Positions 38,044 through 43,122 of a DNA stretch of 43,122 nt are shown one piece after another. Position 1 is the stretch's first letter. Every line of letters begins with the position of its first letter. Both the position numbers and the translations under genes were made by a program. Under the pieces are notes generated by a model. That model saw only the letters and a list, made by a program, of their open reading frames with translations, did not search any database and was not told where the DNA came from. The stretch comes from a virus: IMG/VR virus record IMGVR_UViG_3300035193_000039, positions 1 through 43,122 of that record. One strand, given 5' to 3'.

Positions 38044-38773
38044 ATAATTTACTTTTTTTAAAAATATCTAATATCGGCTCTAAACGAGTGTCTTCGTCCG
38101 GCTCTCCAGTGGACTTTAACGGCTCGTTTTTGAGTGATTTCAAAATATTGTATGTGTCTTCGATGCTTTTCATCCTTTCGTCTGTATAATTCATTGAAAG
38201 CATCGTTTCAAAATATTTTATAGTGTTGTCAAGGTTGTTCAAGCTTTTGATATCCAACAGCGGTGTTTTTTCGTTAGCCCCCCACATTACCGTTGATACC
38301 TCCATCAACCTCCATTCTTTCACGATCCTGATCCTGTCATAACCCATCCCGTAAGCCTGTTCCTTCCATTCGATAGGTATCCCTTCTTTTTCTACTGTTT
38401 CATATTTTATTGGGGAAACCCTTACCGAATGTTCCAATGTCCTGTTATATTTCTTGTAAAGCAGGTAATCCTGAAACGTGTCTTTTGCCAAAACCTTGTC
38501 CATATTGGCTTTATTTGTGCTTATAAGTCCGAATGAATCTTCCATTCCGCCGTCGATAAAAGGCACCCCCAATAATTTGTCTATATCATGATTTAAAAGC
38601 CACCTCATCCTTCCGAGGTTTTCCGACAACGTTTTTGTGAAAGACCCCGGTAAACTTACATCACCATCTGCGTCTATATTGTTAAACGCATTGGCATAAA
38701 ACTGGACAATCCCCTGTTGTTCGTCAATGCTTTTGACCTCTTTTTCAAGGTTTTTGTTTATAGCTTCTTTCAT
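38030..38773 (-). CDS. Prohead protease, HK97 U35-type (247 aa)
   Basis: GIVQFYANAFNNIDADGDVS (residues 21-40) is the family start. RMRWLLNHD has catalytic H62, and RTLEHSVRVSP has S116. It cleaves the capsid delta domain and itself. The C-terminal ~60 residues are a helical region seen in fused or extended versions. Overlaps the MuF-like gene by 4 bp. Confidence 0.9.
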   Translation of the reverse strand: MKEAINKNLEKEVKSIDEQQGIVQFYANAFNNIDADGDVSLPGSFTKTLSENLGRMRWLLNHDIDKLLGVPFIDGGMEDSFGLISTNKANMDKVLAKDTFQDYLLYKKYNRTLEHSVRVSPIKYETVEKEGIPIEWKEQAYGMGYDRIRIVKEWRLMEVSTVMWGANEKTPLLDIKSLNNLDNTIKYFETMLSMNYTDERMKSIEDTYNILKSLKNEPLKSTGEPDEDTRLEPILDIFKKSKLFGNA

Positions 38774-39510
38774 AAATATGTCATGTTACAGTTACATTCT
38801 ATTACATTCTGCGCCCCGCCAGCAGGATCGCCCGGATACATCATTTGAACCCCATCCACGTCAAACGGCTGGTCCATAGCCCTCTCTTGTCCGTTCATCC
38901 CTATTTTGTTGTGGCGTTCTTCTTTTGCAATACCAAAAGGCGCGGTAAGCCACTTTTTCCTTGTCATGCCCGACATATAAGCCGCTGTATAACTTCCTTG
39001 GTTAGCTGCCGTCATTACTTCGGTCTTTGCTATCCTCAAAGCCCTGGCCTTTGTAAATTTGGCATAATCGCCTCTGGTTATGTTGTACCTCAATTTTTTC
39101 ATTATATCGCCAAATGACAGGCCGTTTTCAAGCCCTTCGTCCAGCACCTTCCTCAGTTCACGCCTGATCGTTTTTTTTGTGTAATTTGTTACCAATGTTA
39201 TTTTCTGCCCGGCCACGTCTTCTATATACCTTATCATCTCTATTTCCCACAAGTCTTCCTCGAAATCTTTCCTTAATACGGGAATAAGGTCTTTAATAAA
39301 TGATTTACCCGTTTTTAGATACAGTTCGTAATATAATGATGTTATATGCTCGCCTGTTATCAGTTCGTAGATCGGCAACATTCCACCTATCGCCAACCTA
39401 GACTCCCTTATGACAGGCATTATGGTCTTCCTTAAAGCCTTTAACGCCTTATTGGAAAACTCGTTTTCAAATTTTTTCCTTTTTTTGTCTATGTATTCCC
39501 AGTCTATCAT
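38770..39510 (-). CDS. MuF-like head morphogenesis protein (246 aa)
   Basis: The motif ARALRIAKTEVMTAANQGSY (about residues 154-173) and the ending MMYPGDPAGGAQNVIECNC (C239, C241) are the phage Mu F/gp7-like signature. Such proteins sit near the portal and may be ejected. It starts 4 bp inside the portal gene. Confidence 0.9.
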   Translation of the reverse strand: MIDWEYIDKKRKKFENEFSNKALKALRKTIMPVIRESRLAIGGMLPIYELITGEHITSLYYELYLKTGKSFIKDLIPVLRKDFEEDLWEIEMIRYIEDVAGQKITLVTNYTKKTIRRELRKVLDEGLENGLSFGDIMKKLRYNITRGDYAKFTKARALRIAKTEVMTAANQGSYTAAYMSGMTRKKWLTAPFGIAKEERHNKIGMNGQERAMDQPFDVDGVQMMYPGDPAGGAQNVIECNCNMTYL

Positions 39511-40778
39511 AAATTTTCGTTGTCCAGTAAGTTGTCCATGTTGTTGTTAAATTCGGCGTTCATCCTAAGCTCATTGACCATTTCCTCGTCCAATTCTTCG
39601 AGCCCAAGGACTTCCGTCCTAAATTCATTCTCCAATACCGCCCTGTTCCTCAGACCTATCTCGAATATACGGGCTTTTTCAAGGTTGTCTTGCTGTAAAG
39701 CGGGGACCTTTGACCAATCAGGTTTGTAGTAAATGCCATAAGGTTTAAAAAGCCTGTTCAGCCCTTCTATTGTCAGGTTGGTGTCGGGGATTATCCTTCC
39801 CTCGTACATGTCTTTCTTCGCTTCTTTTTTGTTGCTCTCCCTCGAATGTGCCGAATCGTTGAAAAGGGTTGATGGCACCCCCCATATATTGCACAATACC
39901 CTTATCCCGTTCTGGGAATTTTCTATGGTGTTCAAATCTTTAAAATTGTCATACCCCATCCTTATCGCCTGCAAATCCCCTGTCGTAAAAAACGGCATTG
40001 CCGATCTGTCTCCCCTTGTCTTCCTCCTCCATGTCTTTTCTATGTCAGCCCTTTGGTCTTCATTCAATGGTGTAGATTTGTCTTTTTTTGAAATTATCAC
40101 AGGAGGGAGCGGGTTTTTGTAGGTGCTTGCGGCAAGGTCATATCCCCCGTTCTGTGCTTCGATAAGTTTAGCGGCCACCTTTATAGGGCTTATCCCCATC
40201 AGGTTTTTCCCGTTGTCAAAATCCAAGTTTAAAAATGACCTCATATGCCATACTTCATCTGGAAGCAGTTTTATCTTCGTATCACCAACGGTGAACCCAT
40301 ATGATTTTATGATATTGTTTAAATCCCCAGATTCTATTTCAATATTCTGCACGGGAAGGTTGGACATTTTTATCAGTTGCCCGGCGTTGTTGCCATAACC
40401 GAATTTAGGGGCATGTACAATGCTGTTCCCATAGATCAGCATGAACAGAGAAATATATTTTTTGAACTCGAACAATGTCAGGTCTATCGGGTTGTTTTCG
40501 AACATTGAGGCCAATGGGTCTGTTTCCGACTCCTCCTCTGTCCCTATCCTGTAAGGTATGTAATCTATCCCACCGAAATACGTGGCAATTTTGTCGGCTA
40601 TGGCGAAAACATCGGGTGATTTTTCGTAGCCGTCTTTAATTGGCTTGTAGGTCACATTGTCGGTCACGAATTTAGCCCCGTTTCCGTAGAACTCATATAA
40701 AGCCCTTATCATTTCGTCCGTGCCGAAATTACCCGAACCTTTCAACAACCAATTTGCCAGCCTGTTTTTTAATCCCAT
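39507..40778 (-). CDS. Portal protein, HK97-type (423 aa)
   Basis: HK97-like portal features: VTYKPIKDGYEKSPDVFAIA, the LPDEVWHMRSFL stretch, GISPIKVAAKLIEAQN, the wing/stem region and a C-terminal helical crown. It forms the dodecameric entry at one vertex. Follows terL by 47 bp. Confidence 0.92.
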   Translation of the reverse strand: MGLKNRLANWLLKGSGNFGTDEMIRALYEFYGNGAKFVTDNVTYKPIKDGYEKSPDVFAIADKIATYFGGIDYIPYRIGTEEESETDPLASMFENNPIDLTLFEFKKYISLFMLIYGNSIVHAPKFGYGNNAGQLIKMSNLPVQNIEIESGDLNNIIKSYGFTVGDTKIKLLPDEVWHMRSFLNLDFDNGKNLMGISPIKVAAKLIEAQNGGYDLAASTYKNPLPPVIISKKDKSTPLNEDQRADIEKTWRRKTRGDRSAMPFFTTGDLQAIRMGYDNFKDLNTIENSQNGIRVLCNIWGVPSTLFNDSAHSRESNKKEAKKDMYEGRIIPDTNLTIEGLNRLFKPYGIYYKPDWSKVPALQQDNLEKARIFEIGLRNRAVLENEFRTEVLGLEELDEEMVNELRMNAEFNNNMDNLLDNENL

Positions 40779-40825
40779 AGCCTGAAATGTTAGTCAAAAT
40801 TAATCAATATTTCATAAAAAACAAA

Positions 40826-42130
40826 TTACCATACTTCCCATTTCGTATCTATTATTTCAAAATACATCCGCATTATGAACACATCAAGCCAATCCGGTGA
40901 CCGTCCTATGTTTTCTTTTATTTTCTCTTTTGGACATATTTTTAATTTGTTATCCTTTTCCGATTCAAATGTTTTTAACTGTCCAAGCTCTGTTTCTATA
41001 TCTTCTTTGACCGATTCGGTTGCATATTTTTCAAAATAGACCCTATCGTTTTCAAACAGCCCGGCCAGTTTATACCCGCATTCGTCTTTTAAAGATTGAT
41101 ACCCTTCGTCAATTGGCTTGCTATTCGCTATAAATCCGTTTATATTTAATGAATCTACTATACCGCCACCCACCCCGCTTTCGTCAGCCAATACATTTGA
41201 CACAGGTATTTCGTGCTTTATCATAAATGTTTTTATCGATAAATGTAAATCTTGAAGGCTGGAGCGCAACATGATTTCGTAATCAATTACTTTGAAGCCG
41301 CTCCAAACAGTTATTATAGATTTATCAGAGCCATATCTTGCAATATCCGCTATTATATATTTTTCCCCTTCTGTAACATGTTCGTTGTGCCACATGTTAT
41401 GGATGTTCTTGTAAGCTATTAAGGCGGTTGGGTCGTCATCATACTCCCAATTCCCTTCTTTTAGCCGCTCACGTAGGTTTTTGTCTTTTATTCCGCTCAA
41501 TTGTTCATGGTATGATTCGCTAGTGTATGGGTTGTCGTTGTACAATGACTGTATAAATTTATAGTCTTTAGGCAGTGTCCCGTTTTTTGCAGGTAGGTAA
41601 AATGTTCTATACGTCCAGTTTTTTTTGGGGTTGCCAGTTATTGCCATGGTTGCCTTTATTCCATATTCCCTGTTTAAATGCCTGTTGATCCTTGATTTTA
41701 ATGTATCATATGCAAGAAAATGGATTTCCCCGGCTTCTTCAATAGCCCCGTCTGTATATTCCAATGACCCAAACCTTTCGTATAATGGGTCTGAAGGTAG
41801 GTATTTTAAATCCAAAAGGTCTATACGTGATCCATTCCTGAATTGTATATAATTATACTTTCCGTCCAGTTTCCAATAGCTTCTAGGTATGTTGTGATGT
41901 TTTGTTACCTTCACAAATGTTATGAATGTTGACTGCATCAACCTCTTTAATTCCTCCCTACCTATGAATGTTTTATATTCTGGATACATAAGGGCTTTGA
42001 TCAGTCTGGATTCACACAGAGCCCATGATTTGCCACCGCCTGCCCCTCCACCGAAAAATACGGTCGAATATTTTTTTAATGCTTCATAAAACTCATGCTG
42101 TTTAAGTGTCGGTTTTATGGTTATTTTCAT
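40826..42130 (-). CDS. terL: Terminase large subunit (434 aa)
   Basis: Walker A GGGAGGGKS (residues 27-35) and Walker B-like DGAIEEAGE (127-135) with catalytic EE, then the coupling motif TGNP (165-168). The nuclease half has D262 (IADIARYGSDK), D316 (LADESGVGGG) and the C-terminal SPDWLD acidic site, an RNaseH-like set. It packages and cuts DNA. Length is typical of small TerL. Overlaps terS by 29 bp. Confidence 0.97.
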   Translation of the reverse strand: MKITIKPTLKQHEFYEALKKYSTVFFGGGAGGGKSWALCESRLIKALMYPEYKTFIGREELKRLMQSTFITFVKVTKHHNIPRSYWKLDGKYNYIQFRNGSRIDLLDLKYLPSDPLYERFGSLEYTDGAIEEAGEIHFLAYDTLKSRINRHLNREYGIKATMAITGNPKKNWTYRTFYLPAKNGTLPKDYKFIQSLYNDNPYTSESYHEQLSGIKDKNLRERLKEGNWEYDDDPTALIAYKNIHNMWHNEHVTEGEKYIIADIARYGSDKSIITVWSGFKVIDYEIMLRSSLQDLHLSIKTFMIKHEIPVSNVLADESGVGGGIVDSLNINGFIANSKPIDEGYQSLKDECGYKLAGLFENDRVYFEKYATESVKEDIETELGQLKTFESEKDNKLKICPKEKIKENIGRSPDWLDVFIMRMYFEIIDTKWEVW

Positions 42131-42527
42131 TTGGTAACAAATAGTTTATTCCTTCGATCTTCTCATCATATGTTGTAATATCCGCCCTATCCGTCCAATG
42201 ATGATTTGATTTTAAATTGACTATTGCTGTCGCTTCTTTTATGTTGCCTTTTTTACTGTTACAAAAACAATTTGCTTCAAGTGTTTCAATTATCTGATTA
42301 TGAAGCCTTTTCAATACAGGAAATTTTTTAACCAATTCTGTAAAGATTGATTTATATAATCCCATGTCCCTTGCAAGCTCTCCTATAAAGTCATACTTAT
42401 ATGGGCTCCCTTTTTGTTCATAATCTTTTTCCATGGACAATTCTATTGCTTCATTAAAAAAAACAACCGCATTCCTAAATGTCCATTTTTCGGCATTTTT
42501 GTTTCCGTATGGCGCCCCTGCTCCCAT
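42102..42527 (-). CDS. terS: Terminase small subunit (141 aa)
   Basis: GAPYGNKNAEKWTF at the start, FIGELARDMGLYKSIFTELV as the HTH-like region, and TAIVNLKSNHHWTDRAD near the end all fit the GP3-type small terminase family. It recognises the packaging site. Directly upstream of terL. Confidence 0.85.
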   Translation of the reverse strand: MGAGAPYGNKNAEKWTFRNAVVFFNEAIELSMEKDYEQKGSPYKYDFIGELARDMGLYKSIFTELVKKFPVLKRLHNQIIETLEANCFCNSKKGNIKEATAIVNLKSNHHWTDRADITTYDEKIEGINYLLPNENNHKTDT

Positions 42528-42540
42528 TATTATTATTTGT

Positions 42541-42687
42541 TCAGTTCATTTTATGTTCAGGCCAAAATATTTCCGTTACGGCCTGTGACTCTTTTTCTTT
42601 CTTTTTGAATTTCACGAACCCGTTTACCTTGTTTTCCACTTTCAAGAAAACATCGGTATGGTTTTCTATTTTGACATTTGAATTCAT
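42541..42687 (-). CDS. Small basic protein upstream of terS (48 aa)
   Basis: ATG 42687 to TGA 42541, 48 residues, rich in K/V (VENKVNGFVKFKKKEKESQA). It lies directly after the late promoter box and ends 13 bp before terS. It could be a small late regulator or terminase partner; family not recognised. Confidence 0.5.
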   Translation of the reverse strand: MNSNVKIENHTDVFLKVENKVNGFVKFKKKEKESQAVTEIFWPEHKMN

Positions 42688-42704
42688 TACTGCTTTTCAT
42701 ACAA

Positions 42705-42712
42705 CAAATATA
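42705..42712 (-). promoter_or_regulatory. Candidate late-module promoter box
   Basis: TATATTTG on the minus strand, an exact TAnnTTTG, 18 nt before the 42687 start and at the head of the late module. The -33 TTG at the usual distance is not evident, so another factor may activate it. Confidence 0.5.
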
Positions 42713-42719
42713 CAAATTT

Positions 42720-43122
42720 TTATTTCAATAACCTTTTGAGGTTAGACTTCTGTTTTACCAACGTGAAACTTTCCAGTTCCGATATAAGTTGCAATATCTT
42801 TTCCTTTGGAGGTTCGGGTAAGTTGTTATGACCTGAATCTGCACCTATATAAATGCTTGCCGCATTGGTAGACTTTATAATGTCAATAAATTCATCAAGA
42901 TCAAAATCCAATATGGGCTCTATTGTGACTATTACGGGATACCTTATGGATGCTATACCAAGACTGTTTGCCCTCCATTCTGGCGGTGGACATTCTTCGC
43001 TGTACAGTTCCTTATAATATCTGTTCGTCTCTAGTGTTGTCGCTAGATAACTGACATCTGGAAAATCGAACCATTTGTATGATGAAGGCTGTTTTGTCTG
43101 GAACAGGTACATATTGTCATAT
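42720..43122 (-). CDS. DUF5131 radical-SAM-like protein, C-terminal part
   Basis: C-terminal part of the 227-residue gene that starts at 408 in the left end. Residues 98 onward begin MYLFQTKQPSSYKWF here; the stop is at 42720. Segments PVIVTIEPILDFDLDEFIDI and SIYIGADSGHNNLPEPP are typical of DUF5131 barrels. The window edge splits it artificially; the protein is complete on the circular molecule. Confidence 0.8.
   Translation of the reverse strand, partial: YDNMYLFQTKQPSSYKWFDFPDVSYLATTLETNRYYKELYSEECPPPEWRANSLGIASIRYPVIVTIEPILDFDLDEFIDIIKSTNAASIYIGADSGHNNLPEPPKEKILQLISELESFTLVKQKSNLKRLLK
42996..43122. repeat. Terminal direct repeat, right copy
   Basis: Identical to bases 1-127. See the left copy. 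Confidence 0.95.

Noticed and set aside
37498-38047. Two plus-strand frames of about 175 codons
   Set aside because: Opposite the capsid delta domain; no independent evidence.

Overview
The window is one complete, circularly closed genome of a tailed phage (siphovirus morphology inferred) of a Bacteroidota host, most likely a flavobacterium. The first 127 bases recur exactly as the last 127, so the molecule is about 42,995 bp and one gene (a radical-SAM-like DUF5131 protein) runs across the cut. The host guess rests on low GC, on signal peptides ending in the Bacteroidota style (CYSQ, FSQ, SGQ, YGQ), on lipoproteins, and on promoter boxes like the Bacteroidota consensus TTTG/TAnnTTTG. Every gene I support lies on the minus strand, so gene order runs from high to low coordinates.

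Late module (42.7 to 18.3 kb): a TATATTTG box, a small ORF, terS, terL, HK97-type portal, MuF-like protein, prohead protease and major capsid. Next come two paralogous secreted-looking proteins, connector and tail-completion genes, a family 2 glycosyltransferase, major tail protein, tail chaperones joined by a -1 frameshift on A AAA AAG, tape measure, and a tail-tip protein. A long run of fibre and adhesin genes follows, many with Sec signal peptides or lipoboxes, and then the lysis genes (M15 endolysin, holin-like and spanin-like membrane proteins). A clear rho-independent terminator at 18266-18290 closes the module.

Early and middle module (18.2 kb down to 0.4 kb): two near-identical promoters (18.2 and 17.6 kb) drive small regulators. 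Then come a Rad52-like annealing protein with a RecE-like exonuclease, a stand-alone DnaA domain IV protein, a small HTH protein, a replication-initiator C-terminal-like protein and SSB. There is no phage polymerase or helicase, so replication presumably borrows the host replisome. The accessory end (9.3 to 0.4 kb) holds zinc-ribbon miniproteins, a sulfotransferase, an ASCH protein, NinB-like and DUF1064 nuclease-like proteins, an RHH regulator and lipoproteins.

Most unusual: (1) six proteins with cleavable-looking Sec signal peptides and two lipoproteins inside the virion/lysis operon; (2) seven copies of a ~30-bp element, each 10-45 nt upstream of a start codon; (3) a 163-nt tRNA-like RNA and a second structured RNA, both just upstream of copies of that element; (4) fragments of known domains (DUF4326 N-terminus, integrase SAM-like N-terminus) as tiny ORFs; (5) a glycosyltransferase in the tail operon and a sulfotransferase among the accessory genes.
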